A stretch of 64,000 bases of DNA from Rathayibacter sp. VKM Ac-2857 (GTDB taxonomy: Bacteria > Actinomycetota > Actinomycetes > Actinomycetales > Microbacteriaceae), in the NCBI RefSeq assembly GCF_013205025.1, contig NZ_JABMLE010000002.1:310001-374000 (forward strand). Direction: 5' to 3'. Below, piece by piece: positions 33,175 to 42,226 of the stretch. A program made the translations under genes and the position numbers. Position 1 is the first letter of the stretch. Each line of letters begins with the position of its first letter. The notes under the pieces are model-generated. The model had not been told where the DNA came from and did no database searches. It was given only the letters and a program-made list of their open reading frames with translations.

Positions 33175-34512
33175 TCATGTGGAGCGCTCGCCGATCAGCA
33201 CGTCGGCGATCACGAGGCGCGTGCCGTCCCACCGCATCGTCGCGGTGACGGGCCGGGTGGGCTGCGAGCCGGAGAGGTCCTCCCAGTACCACGAGACGTG
33301 GTAGGTCCCGTCGGCGTCGACCGTCAGGTCGGTGACCTGATCGCGGTAGCCGCTGGGAACGATCTCCGGCAGCCCGATCGCGTCGAGGATGCGGCCGTCC
33401 GGGGCGTAGAAGACGAGCGAGTCCGGCCAGTTGACGCCGCCGTGGAAGCAGCCGACCCTGACCACGCCGGCCGCCGAGGTGGTCGTGGGTGCGGCCGCGA
33501 CGGCGGAGAGCCCGCCGGTGCCCGTTCCGATGCCGCCGAGGTAGACGCCTCCCTCCATGGCGGTGAAGCCGGGCAGGACGCCGTCGACGAGGGTCCCCGC
33601 GTCGAACTCGCAGAGCGCCGGCACGGGGGCCGACGAGAAGAAGCCGGGCGAGAGCGCCGTCGCCGGCTGCTCCGGCAGGCCGTCGCGCGCGAGCGCCCAC
33701 AGGCTGGTCGGCTGGGGGTCCGGCGGGACGGGCGTGCCGGAGGCGTAGCCGACCGCGGACGCCCCGTCCGCTCGACCCTGCAGTGCGAGGAGAGCGGAAT
33801 CGGCCAGCCGCTCTGCGACCGCCTGCCCGAGCGCGGAGGAGTCCGTCGACTGCTCGAGACGGAAGATCTGGAGCACGTTCCCCGTGGTCGCCGTGACCAC
33901 GGCCGTCGTGACTCCGACGTCGTCGCTGCGGACGCCGGCGAACCAGTGCACCGCATCGTCGGGCCCGTCCGAGGGCGCGGCGCCGGTCCCGCTCTCGATC
34001 CAGGTCGTCGTCCGGAGCAGGTCGTAGTCCTGCGATCGCTCCTCGATGCGGTGGCAGCGCCCCGACGCACGCAGCAGATCGCCGTATCGGTCTGCGGCAG
34101 CGGTCACGCTGGGCAGCAGGAGCAGCTCGCTCTCGAAGCCGGAACCGGTGCGCGAGCGGTACCCGGACGGGTAGAACGGATCGGCGCCGAGCACGGCTGC
34201 ACAGCCCTCCGGCTCGATCGCTCCGGTGAGGAAGTCGGTGATCCGCTCGACACCGAGCTCGCCGTCGCCGGGATCCGCGCCCGTCAGCTCGCCGAGGACG
34301 CTCCCGCCGACGACGAGCGCCTCGAGCTCGGACGCGAGGTAGGTCTCGTCGCCGGTGAGGGCGGCGGGGCTCGCGGGGGCGACTCCGGCAGCGACGTCGC
34401 GGACGACCCCGCTCCCCCACGGCGTCGCGAGCGCCGCCCACGCGCCGGCGGCGACCACAAGCGCGGCGACGGTCGCGGTGACCGCGACGGCGACGGAGGA
34501 CCTCCTCGTCAT
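33175..34512 (-). CDS. exported/membrane-anchored protein of unknown function
   Basis: The 445 aa protein starts MTRRSSVAVAVTATVAALVV, an N-terminal membrane anchor or signal segment. The rest is predicted extracytoplasmic, with scattered cysteines (EPEGCAAVLG, ASGRCHRIEE, ALCEFDAG, RVGCFHGG) that could form disulfides. I do not recognise a family. The ATG at 34512 is chosen because it directly precedes the hydrophobic segment. It sits between the DUF4190 and VWA genes near the end of the type VII-like array and may be an accessory or substrate-side component. Confidence 0.75.
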   Translation of the reverse strand: MTRRSSVAVAVTATVAALVVAAGAWAALATPWGSGVVRDVAAGVAPASPAALTGDETYLASELEALVVGGSVLGELTGADPGDGELGVERITDFLTGAIEPEGCAAVLGADPFYPSGYRSRTGSGFESELLLLPSVTAAADRYGDLLRASGRCHRIEERSQDYDLLRTTTWIESGTGAAPSDGPDDAVHWFAGVRSDDVGVTTAVVTATTGNVLQIFRLEQSTDSSALGQAVAERLADSALLALQGRADGASAVGYASGTPVPPDPQPTSLWALARDGLPEQPATALSPGFFSSAPVPALCEFDAGTLVDGVLPGFTAMEGGVYLGGIGTGTGGLSAVAAAPTTTSAAGVVRVGCFHGGVNWPDSLVFYAPDGRILDAIGLPEIVPSGYRDQVTDLTVDADGTYHVSWYWEDLSGSQPTRPVTATMRWDGTRLVIADVLIGERST

Positions 34513-34567
34513 CTGCGGCGCTCCCGCCCGTCGTCCTTCAGCGCCCGAGCAATGGGATCTTCCGAGC

Positions 34568-34918
34568 TCACGACGCACCGAGCACGAAGAAGAGCGTGAT
34601 CGCGGTCAGCGCGCCGAGGACCATCCCGGCATAGCCGATCGAGAGGCCTGCCACCGCGATGCCGCGGCCGCGCTCCCCGCTCCGATGGATCTGCGCGAGG
34701 GCGATGTGCCCGCAGACCACAGCCGCGATCGACACGAAGAACGACAGCACGAGGGAGAGCACCGCCAGCACGTTCGTCGGGCCGGTGGCATCGATCGGAG
34801 CAGCAGACCCAGAAGCGCTGCGACCCGCGGCTCCGCGGATCACCAGGATCGGCACGAGGACAGCGGCCGCGACGACGACGACGAGGAGCAGGTGCCAACC
34901 CTGAACACCCGCGAACAT
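34568..34918 (-). CDS. DUF4190-type small membrane protein
   Basis: The 116 aa protein has an N-terminal hydrophobic segment (about 8-28) and two further helices at about 48-75 and 88-114. They are joined by CGHIALAQIHRSGERGRGIA, the characteristic loop of the DUF4190 family. Function is unknown. Its start lies one base after the preceding stop, with GGAGG inside the end of the upstream gene, so the two are translationally coupled. It belongs to the distal, secretion-associated part of the array. Confidence 0.78.
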   Translation of the reverse strand: MFAGVQGWHLLLVVVVAAAVLVPILVIRGAAGRSASGSAAPIDATGPTNVLAVLSLVLSFFVSIAAVVCGHIALAQIHRSGERGRGIAVAGLSIGYAGMVLGALTAITLFFVLGAS

Positions 34919-34919
34919 C

Positions 34920-35534
34920 TCACGCCTCCGATCCGGCGAGCGACGCCGTTGTCAGGTAGCCCGCCAGTGCCGACTCGAGGAGGTCTCCGAACTCGTTCGG
35001 CGCCACTCCGGAGCCTCGAAGGGCGACTCCCTCACCTCGACCATTCGCAAGCACTCCGTCGACGAAGACAAGGTCGACCGGACCGGCAGCACCGCGGATC
35101 AGGAGCGTCAGGTCCAGCGAGGCGTCGAGGACGAGGTGCTCGGAGCGGAGCGTGGCGGGCACGTCGGCCGTCCGGAGGAGTCCGAGCAGGCACTCGCCCT
35201 CGTCACGGATCACGATATCGACCGTCCAATCGGGCCCGACGCCGTAGATGACGGAGCGATCGAGGGTGCCGAGAGTACGCAGCTGGAGAGACGATTCTGC
35301 CGAGGCGAGAACGCCGACGAGCACCTCGAGGACGGTGAGGAACGCGGCTGGCTCCTCGTCGAGACGGGCGAGCAAGAGGAGATCGGCGGCATCCGAGGGA
35401 AGCGAGCCGGACTCGAGCGGCTCCACCGGAAAGGCCGCACGTACGATTCCGGTCCCTCCGTTCTGCGCGTCGAGAACGGCTATGAGCTCGAGGACGGAGA
35501 GGCGGAGCCGTGTCCTGTCAGCGGCGGAAGACAT
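34920..35534 (-). CDS. hypothetical protein coupled to the WXG-like effector candidate
   Basis: The 204 aa soluble protein is acidic and leucine-rich, with no signal peptide (MSSAADRTRLRLSVLELIAV at the start). I recognise no family. Its start overlaps the end of the 35518 gene by 17 nt and its end abuts the DUF4190 gene. A small cytosolic protein directly behind a WXG-type secreted protein is the usual place for a dedicated chaperone or an immunity protein. That is an inference from position only. Base composition over this gene and the previous one looks lower in GC than the rest of the array. Confidence 0.65.
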   Translation of the reverse strand: MSSAADRTRLRLSVLELIAVLDAQNGGTGIVRAAFPVEPLESGSLPSDAADLLLLARLDEEPAAFLTVLEVLVGVLASAESSLQLRTLGTLDRSVIYGVGPDWTVDIVIRDEGECLLGLLRTADVPATLRSEHLVLDASLDLTLLIRGAAGPVDLVFVDGVLANGRGEGVALRGSGVAPNEFGDLLESALAGYLTTASLAGSEA

Positions 35535-36522
35535 TCTTCAGGTACTCCTTCGTGTTCTCGGCGACGCCACCGATCCAGTAGCCGCCATCTTCGATCGCCT
35601 TTCGCGCGGGTTCTCCGGAGGCTCGCATGGTGTCGCTGATCATCGACGGCACGCCGAGAACTCCTTCGTAGCGCCGGCGCATCGTCTCCGCTTGCCCGTT
35701 GGTCAGCGCGTCCGCGTCCACCCCCGGGCCGAATCTGTCCCGCACCGCCTGGCGGTAGGCAGCGTCCTGCATCTCCGGACTGAACGGAAGTCCGACGCTG
35801 ATCACACCGACGAGTGCCACGACACCGGCTCCGACGACCCCCAGCCCGACCGCCGCGGTACCTCCGACGACCACAGCTGCGACACCCAGCCCGGTCGACA
35901 CAGCTCCCGATCCGCCCTCGAGCAGCGCGCCGACGACATCCCCCTTCTCGATCGCCTCCGCTGTCCCGATGATGGAGAGGACGGCACCGACGGGAAGAAG
36001 GAATTTCCCCAGAGCCGGTCCAGTGAAGGTGCTCCCCCGAATGAGTTGCGTCTCTTGAAGAATTCGAGCCCATTCGAGGACGGAGACCGCACTCTCGACG
36101 AGGCCGAGGGACTCGAGAATCCCTTTAAGGGATTCCAGAGTCCAGTGCGAGCCGGGTGTCAGCCGGCCGGGGACTGGTATCAGCCCGTCACCTCCGCGCC
36201 AGATGTTCCCGGGAGGCAAGCGAATACCCGACGGACCCCCGGCTCCGCCGTCGGGCGCGCTCGCCCGCTCCTGCTCGACGGCATTTCTGAGGATCTCACC
36301 CGCGATCCGTTCGAGAGCATCGGACGCGTTCTGCACCTGCCTGCTGTACTCGCTGTCCCACATCATCCTGAACCGCACCGCGACCGGCCCGACCCAGGCG
36401 GAGATGCGGATGCCGCTTCCGATCCGCTGCCTCGCGCCGTCGAGCCTGTCACTCGCGGACTGGAGCTGACGCGCCAGACTCCGCAGTTCAGCCACGTCTG
36501 CGCCGTACGTCCCACTGCCCAT
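35518..36522 (-). CDS. WXG-like protein with glycine-rich hydrophobic region (candidate type VII substrate)
   Basis: The 334 aa protein has a helical WXG100-like N-terminus of about 95 residues with WVGPVAVRFR as the turn. A central region follows. A long Gly/Ala/Val stretch at about 195-245 (GLGVAAVVVGGTAAVGLG and following) could span membranes, and the C-terminus is charged and ends YLKNVFRR. This is the layout of large type VII substrates. The ATG at 36522 follows GGGAG by 6 nt; a GTG one codon earlier is possible. It follows the small WXG100 gene and overlaps an unknown gene. No toxin catalytic motif was recognised. Confidence 0.75.
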   Translation of the reverse strand: MGSGTYGADVAELRSLARQLQSASDRLDGARQRIGSGIRISAWVGPVAVRFRMMWDSEYSRQVQNASDALERIAGEILRNAVEQERASAPDGGAGGPSGIRLPPGNIWRGGDGLIPVPGRLTPGSHWTLESLKGILESLGLVESAVSVLEWARILQETQLIRGSTFTGPALGKFLLPVGAVLSIIGTAEAIEKGDVVGALLEGGSGAVSTGLGVAAVVVGGTAAVGLGVVGAGVVALVGVISVGLPFSPEMQDAAYRQAVRDRFGPGVDADALTNGQAETMRRRYEGVLGVPSMISDTMRASGEPARKAIEDGGYWIGGVAENTKEYLKNVFRR

Positions 36523-36598
36523 CACTCTCTCCCTTTCACACTCGAATCAAGCGGATCGCGAGGGCTCTCACTGCTTCGCCCTCGCGATCCGGCCGATA

Positions 36599-36862
36599 TC
36601 AATGCGAGATCTGGTCCTGCTGCGTGGCGTTGTCCGAAGCCTTGCGCCCCGCTTCCTCGAGAGCGTTGATGACGCTCCTGAGAGACGCGGTGTGGTTGCC
36701 CGACCAATCGCCGCGGAATTGCGTCGCATCCGGCCCCGTCCACTCCGTGTTGCCGAGCTGTGTCGTGAGGGAGTTGAGAATGGACTGGATGTTGCTCGCC
36801 TCCGTCGTCAACTTCGTCGAGAGGGTTCGGACCTGCTCGACATCGAGTCCCCAAACGGCCAT
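36599..36862 (-). CDS. WXG100-family (ESAT-6-like) protein
   Basis: The 87 aa helical hairpin protein starts MAVWGLDVEQVRTLSTKL and has the turn TEWTGPDATQFRGDW (the WxG motif). It is the typical small secreted partner of type VII systems. AAAGGAAG lies 6 nt before the ATG. It is the only small WXG100 gene in the array; the larger protein next to it may be its partner. The 160-bp gap to the EccC gene is the largest in the array apart from its ends, and may contain a separate promoter allowing higher expression. Confidence 0.9.
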   Translation of the reverse strand: MAVWGLDVEQVRTLSTKLTTEASNIQSILNSLTTQLGNTEWTGPDATQFRGDWSGNHTASLRSVINALEEAGRKASDNATQQDQISH

Positions 36863-37022
36863 GGTGTTCTTCCTTTCGTCAGTGCTCCGGAATGTCCGGA
36901 GTCACGATTCCCCGGCCTTCGGCCTCCCCATTACCGGGAGTCCGATCGACCTGTGGAGAAGTTATCGAGGGCTGCGCGGGAGGTCGATGGGCACTACTGC
37001 CCTATGACCTCATCCGCTCCGT

Positions 37023-40000
37023 TCAGCCCGCATCGGTAGCGATCTGGAGCTTCACCGCACGACCTCGCCCGACCAGGAAACCGCGGCCGGGAGGCAGATC
37101 CGCACGACGCATCCGGCCGAGCGAGGTACCGAGCAGAGTGTCGCCGTCCATCTCACCCGGAACGACGAGCAGTCCCCTCCTGCCCGCCTTGAAGGGCTGT
37201 GCGAGCGTGTACGACTGGCTCCACGTCGACGTCTCGCCCTCACCCACTACGAGGAACCCGGCGCGCACCACCGCCCGCACGAGCCGGTCGAGCGGCATCT
37301 CGGCCTCGGTGCCGGTGAAGTCGGTGAGGCCCTCGATGACGAGGGCGCTACCTGGCGGCCCGAAGCGTCCGAGCTCGATCTCGCTGGTGAGGACCTCGGC
37401 CGCGCGCGCGACCTCGGCCGCGCCCGCGACGCTGGTGGTCCACGCCGACCGTGCGCCAAGACCCGTCCGTCGGGTCGCGAGATGGATCAGCCTCGCTCCT
37501 CGATGAGCCCGGCGAAGCGCTGCGGCGAGGGTCGCGAGCGCGGTCGTGCGGCCTCCACCGGGCGAACCGGCCACGAGGAACGCACCCATGGCGTCGATGC
37601 CCATCGGAGCGAGGTCCTCGTCGGCGAGCCCGATGCATACTCCGGAGGACGCGGTCGCTGGCAGCTCCGCGAGCTGGATCAGCTCACCGAGCCGACCGAT
37701 GGTGGGAGCCGCCACAGCACCCTGCCGGCGCATCGCGTCGGCCAGGCTGGCGATCTTGCGGGCCTGGATCGCCACGTTCGCCTCGCCGCCGAGGACGGCG
37801 ATCTGCACCTCGCTGCCCTCGCTCACTCCGCGTCCCGGGGGCGAAGTGGGGGCGAGCACGTCCTTCGGCACGCCCAGCAGCAGGTAGTCGTCCTCGCTGG
37901 CGAGGCGGAGGACGACCCGGCGCTGGATGGTCGAGTTGAGGGAGGTGGGCACCGAGTTGGGCCGGTCGCCCGCCACCACGATGTGGATCCCCAGCTGCCG
38001 CCCGTCGGTCGCGATCTGCGTGAAGACGCTGAACCACGCACTGGTGCCGGCGTACTCGTAAGCCTCACGGAAGGCCCCGATGCCGTCGACGAGCAGCAGG
38101 ATCCGCGGTTCGTCGGGGCGGTCCGCGAGCCGGCGGTACTCCCCGATCGTCGAGGCGTCGACGGCGCCGAAGCGCTCGGCGCGGTCGGCCACGAGGTCGC
38201 GGAGCATCCGGAGCAGGCGCACGACGCGCTCGTCGTCGTCGCCGCGGACGATCGCGCCGACGTGCGGCAGGTCGTTGAGCATCTGCAGTCCGTTGGCGCC
38301 GAAGTCGAGGCCGTAGACGTGCACGGGGCCGCCGCGCGGCGTCACGGCGGCCGCGACCGCGATCGAGCGCAGGGTCGTGGACTTGCCGGAGCCGCCGGTG
38401 CCGAAGACGGCCATGTTGCCGTCGCGGTCGGGCTCGTAGAAGACGGTCGGCTGGCTCTGCGTCTCGGGGCTGTCGACGACTCCCAGCAGGAGGCGGTCGT
38501 CGGTGCGCGGGTGCGGCAGCTTGGAGAAGTCGTAGGCCGGCGCGAGCTCGTCGAGCCAGGGTTTGCGCGGGGCCGGCACGCGCGCCTCGGCCGCCGCCCG
38601 CCCGATCGTCGCCACCATGCGGGCGATGTCGGTCGGGCCCGGGTCGCCGGTCTCCTCCGCCTCGGTCTGGTCCTGCTCCCAGGCGGCGCCGGAGCCGAAG
38701 GCCATCTCCTCGATGTCGATCCGCGGCGGCGGCGCCTCGCCGGTGGTCCGTCCGCCGGCGTAGCCGGTCTGGAAGCCGGCGATCCGGCCGGGCCCCGTCT
38801 TGGCGGCCCCGCGCCCGGGGATGCCCGGGTCGAAGGAGGCCGCCATCGGCGTGCCGAGGATGTCGGTCGAGTCGTCGGCGTCCGCCATCCGCAGGGCGAT
38901 GCGCAGGTTGGTGTTCGCGCGCAGGTTGTCCTTGATCACGCCGGCCGGCCGCTGCGTCGCGAGGATCAGGTGCAGGCCGAGCGAGCGGCCGCGCTGGGCG
39001 ACGTCGACCACGCCGTCCACGAACTCCGGCACCTCGTTCACCAGCGCGGCGAACTCGTCGACGATGATCAGCAGGCTCGGCGGGGTCTCCGGATCGCCCG
39101 TCTTCTCCAGCGAGACGAGGTCCTTCATCTTCTTGCGGTTCAGCAGGTGCTCGCGGTAGCGCAGCTCGGCCCGGAGGCTGGTCAGCGCGCGGCGGACGAG
39201 GTGCGGCGAGAGGTCGGTGACCAGGCCGACGGTGTGCGGCAGCTGCACGCAGTCGGCGAAGGCCGCGCCGCCCTTGTAGTCGACGAAGAGGAGGGCGACG
39301 CGATCCGGGCTGTAGGCGGCCGCCAGGCCGAGCACCCAGGACTGCAGGAACTCCGACTTGCCGGCTCCTGTGGTCCCGCCGACGAGAGCGTGCGGTCCCT
39401 GGCTGCGCAGGTCGAGGTAGAACGGCTCGGTGCCGGCCGAGCCGACGAGCGCCCGCAGCGAGCCGGCCGAGCGGCGGCGCACCGGAGCGGACCCGTCGCG
39501 GACGGTGATCGACTTGCTCTCGCGCCAGCGGTCGATGACCGCGCCGGACGCGGCGATCAGCTCGGGACCCGCCAGTGCGGCGTAGGCGACCTCGCGCGGC
39601 AGGTCGGAGGAGTCCTCGACCGGGACCCCACCGTCGACGACGGGCGAGAGGGAGCGCGCGAGCGCGAGGGCCGTGCTCGCGTCGACCGTCTCGAAGACCA
39701 CCGGGTGCGAGTGCTCGCCGAGCCTGACCTGCCCGGTCGTCGCGGGCGAGCCAGGGTCGGCGACGAGCAGGAAGCTGCGGGCGGCGGCGGGGAGCTCGGC
39801 GATGCTCGCGGAGCACCAGAGCAGGTGGACCCCCGCGTCCGGTCCGCGCTCGGCGAGCCGGATGAGCCGGGCGCGATCGACGGGGGCGTCGTCCTCGACG
39901 ATCACGATCACCGCGGGCGTCACGGGATCGGGCAGGCGATCGGCCTCCTCGGGACCGACCGAGCCGCGCAGGGCCGGCGCCTCCTCGCGCCGCTCCTCGA

Positions 40001-41480
40001 CGAGCTCCTCGAGCCGGGACAGCAGCGACGCCCCGGAGCCCGGGTTGTCGGCGAGGTGCTCCCCCGCGAGGGGCGAGTGCACCGAGCCGGTGTGCGGCAG
40101 CCACTCGAGCCACGACCAGGTCGAGCGCGAGGCGGGCGAGGTGAGGGCCGCGACGGCGAGCTCGGCGGGCGAGTGCGTGCCGACCAGCTGCACGGCGATC
40201 GCGCGGGCGACGTCGGCGCGGACGGCGGCCGGCCCGGCGATGCCGAGCGCACCGCTGCTGCGGAGCTCGGCGATCACGGGCACTCCGTGCACGAGGCGGT
40301 GGCGCTCGACGGTCGCGGCGAGCTCGCGGAGGAACTCCGGCTCGGTGTCGTTGCCCGCGCTCTGCTCGATCCGGCAGCGGGACGGGAGCGAGCCGACGCC
40401 CAGCCGCACCGCGAGGAAGCCGCGGTGCTCGGGGCGATGCGTCCAGAGGTCCTCGCCGCGCTGCGCGATCGCGGTGACCGCGTCGGCGGCCGACGGCTGC
40501 TCGGCGAGGCGGACGGCGCGCTCGACGGCCTGCGCGGCGCGGACGTCCTCCTCGAGGGCGTCGAGCGAGCGGGAGAACGCGGCGACCTGCGCCTTCCGGG
40601 TCCGCCGCTCGGTGACGGTGTGGTCGATCCAGGTGCCGATGGCGAGCAGCGGGCTGAGGGCGACGAAGATCACGCTCAGCAGCTGCTGCGTGAGCACGTA
40701 GAGCACGGCGCCCATGACCAGCGGAGCGACGAGCGCGAGCAGCGGGAACCGCTGGGGCGTGGGCCGGGACGGCGGCGTCGGCGCGGGGAGCACGCGCTCC
40801 TCGAAGCGGACGACGACCCGCGGGGAGCGGGTGAAGTCGATCACCGGGGTGCTGGGCGGGGCGCCGCCGAGGCGCGCGAGCGGCACGACGCTCATCGCGC
40901 TGTCGCCGATCACGACGACGTCGGCCGGGGTGAGCATCGCCCGCTGCACGAGGCGCCCGCCCATGGTCAGGCCGTTCGCCGAGTTCGTGTCGATGATCTC
41001 CACGGTCTCGCCGATGCTCACCCTGGCGTGCCGCTTGGAGATCAGCGGGTCGGAGAGCCGGACGTCGACGCCGCGCTCCCGGCCGAGACGGCTGGTGCCG
41101 GCCGGGAGCGGGAACTCGCGTCCCGCGTCGGGGCCCGACAGCACGCGCAGCACGGCGACCGCCGGACCGCGGTCGCGGTCGGCGCCGTCCGCGATCGCGG
41201 GCGCGCGCGAGATCTGCACGGTCCCACCGGAGCGGATCCCGGCCTCGACGATCGCGAGATCGGGGTGGATCGAGCGCGGGCGGTCGAGGCCGCTCGCGCC
41301 GAGGACGTCGAGCGTGACCGGCCCGGCACCGCCGGATCCGGCGTGCTCGCGGTCGGTCCGCAGCGGGTCGGCCTCGAGCAGGGCCGCGGCCACCGCGCCG
41401 ACCGAGACGGTCGCGTCGACGGTGACGACGACGTCGGTGGTCGCGCCGGAGGCACGGCGGAGCGTCAGCTTGAGGCGCAT
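37023..41480 (-). CDS. EccC/EssC-type FtsK/SpoIIIE ATPase with N-terminal FHA domain
   Basis: Motor ATPase expected to recruit and drive WXG100 substrates. The 1485 aa protein has a ubiquitin-like/FHA N-terminus; the FHA domain is at about 105-190 with RLGRERGVDV, ISKRHARV and NSANGL. Two adjacent membrane segments lie at about 240-285 and three ATPase modules follow. Module 1 has GGTTGAGKSE (Lys about 708) and a full Walker B, LLIIVDEFAALVNE. Module 2 has GTGGSGKSTT (Lys about 1033) but LLLVDGIGAF without the usual glutamate. Module 3 has GSPGGGRTT, with Arg about 1311 replacing the P-loop lysine. The start overlaps the upstream stop by 1 nt (TGATG). Confidence 0.93.
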   Translation of the reverse strand: MRLKLTLRRASGATTDVVVTVDATVSVGAVAAALLEADPLRTDREHAGSGGAGPVTLDVLGASGLDRPRSIHPDLAIVEAGIRSGGTVQISRAPAIADGADRDRGPAVAVLRVLSGPDAGREFPLPAGTSRLGRERGVDVRLSDPLISKRHARVSIGETVEIIDTNSANGLTMGGRLVQRAMLTPADVVVIGDSAMSVVPLARLGGAPPSTPVIDFTRSPRVVVRFEERVLPAPTPPSRPTPQRFPLLALVAPLVMGAVLYVLTQQLLSVIFVALSPLLAIGTWIDHTVTERRTRKAQVAAFSRSLDALEEDVRAAQAVERAVRLAEQPSAADAVTAIAQRGEDLWTHRPEHRGFLAVRLGVGSLPSRCRIEQSAGNDTEPEFLRELAATVERHRLVHGVPVIAELRSSGALGIAGPAAVRADVARAIAVQLVGTHSPAELAVAALTSPASRSTWSWLEWLPHTGSVHSPLAGEHLADNPGSGASLLSRLEELVEERREEAPALRGSVGPEEADRLPDPVTPAVIVIVEDDAPVDRARLIRLAERGPDAGVHLLWCSASIAELPAAARSFLLVADPGSPATTGQVRLGEHSHPVVFETVDASTALALARSLSPVVDGGVPVEDSSDLPREVAYAALAGPELIAASGAVIDRWRESKSITVRDGSAPVRRRSAGSLRALVGSAGTEPFYLDLRSQGPHALVGGTTGAGKSEFLQSWVLGLAAAYSPDRVALLFVDYKGGAAFADCVQLPHTVGLVTDLSPHLVRRALTSLRAELRYREHLLNRKKMKDLVSLEKTGDPETPPSLLIIVDEFAALVNEVPEFVDGVVDVAQRGRSLGLHLILATQRPAGVIKDNLRANTNLRIALRMADADDSTDILGTPMAASFDPGIPGRGAAKTGPGRIAGFQTGYAGGRTTGEAPPPRIDIEEMAFGSGAAWEQDQTEAEETGDPGPTDIARMVATIGRAAAEARVPAPRKPWLDELAPAYDFSKLPHPRTDDRLLLGVVDSPETQSQPTVFYEPDRDGNMAVFGTGGSGKSTTLRSIAVAAAVTPRGGPVHVYGLDFGANGLQMLNDLPHVGAIVRGDDDERVVRLLRMLRDLVADRAERFGAVDASTIGEYRRLADRPDEPRILLLVDGIGAFREAYEYAGTSAWFSVFTQIATDGRQLGIHIVVAGDRPNSVPTSLNSTIQRRVVLRLASEDDYLLLGVPKDVLAPTSPPGRGVSEGSEVQIAVLGGEANVAIQARKIASLADAMRRQGAVAAPTIGRLGELIQLAELPATASSGVCIGLADEDLAPMGIDAMGAFLVAGSPGGGRTTALATLAAALRRAHRGARLIHLATRRTGLGARSAWTTSVAGAAEVARAAEVLTSEIELGRFGPPGSALVIEGLTDFTGTEAEMPLDRLVRAVVRAGFLVVGEGETSTWSQSYTLAQPFKAGRRGLLVVPGEMDGDTLLGTSLGRMRRADLPPGRGFLVGRGRAVKLQIATDAG

Positions 41481-42226
41481 CAGTCGGTCCCGTCCTCGTC
41501 CGGCTCGTCCTGCGGGGCGTCGAGGAGCGGGAGATCGGCGCGGGTGACGAGCCGGCTCGTGACCGCGTACTCGACCAGGCGGGCGCGGCGGTGCGTGGCC
41601 AGCGAGCCGGTCTCGCCGCGCACCCCCTGCACCCCGACGCGGGCGAGCTTCTCGCAGACGTTGTCGAGCTTGCGGTTGAACCGGGTCTGCGTCCAGCCGA
41701 GCCGCGCCGCCGCCTTCGCGGAGCTCGGGATCACGCTCGTGCCCGTGCCCTCCCGGCGCAGCATCGGCTCGCAGAGCGCGACGATGAGCAGCCGCTGCGA
41801 GGCCGTGAACGGCGTCACCCCGATGGTCGTCGCCCCGGTGAGGGCGCGCGGCGCGAGCACGGAGTCGAAGGTCGGCCTGCTCGAGAACAGCGTCAGCTCG
41901 TAGGTGGTCGGGCCGGCCGTGAACACCACCATCGTCGTGCCGAAGACGATCGGCAGGCGGCTGCCGGGCGAGAGCCAGGCCTGGATCCCGCCCGAGCCGT
42001 CCGTGACGGTCGCCGACAGCCGGCTCCCCACGTTGCAGAGCCACCAGAGTCCCTCGGCGCGCACGATCTGCAGGAACCGGCGGTGCAGGAACGGGTTGTC
42101 GTCGAGATCGAGGGCGCCCTCCCGGCCGATCTCGAACGGCTCGTCGCCGAGCGGGAACCACTCGCCGCAGAACTCGATGCTCAGCTCGGCGTCGGCGACG
42201 ACCGGCATCGGCACGGTGCCGCTCAC
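41480..42226 (-). CDS. FHA-domain protein with C-terminal helix-turn-helix-like region
   Basis: The 248 aa cytosolic protein has an FHA-like beta fold at about 10-110 (FEIGREGALDLDDNPFLHRR, then a short LWWLCNVGSRL), although the loop residues are less canonical than in the other FHA proteins here. Its second half is helical: SQRLLIVALCEPMLR and AAARLGWTQTRFNRKLDNVC resemble a winged-helix module. It may couple phospho-threonine binding to DNA or protein binding. The GTG start overlaps the kinase stop by 4 nt; an in-frame ATG exists at 42208. Confidence 0.78.
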   Translation of the reverse strand: MSGTVPMPVVADAELSIEFCGEWFPLGDEPFEIGREGALDLDDNPFLHRRFLQIVRAEGLWWLCNVGSRLSATVTDGSGGIQAWLSPGSRLPIVFGTTMVVFTAGPTTYELTLFSSRPTFDSVLAPRALTGATTIGVTPFTASQRLLIVALCEPMLRREGTGTSVIPSSAKAAARLGWTQTRFNRKLDNVCEKLARVGVQGVRGETGSLATHRRARLVEYAVTSRLVTRADLPLLDAPQDEPDEDGTD

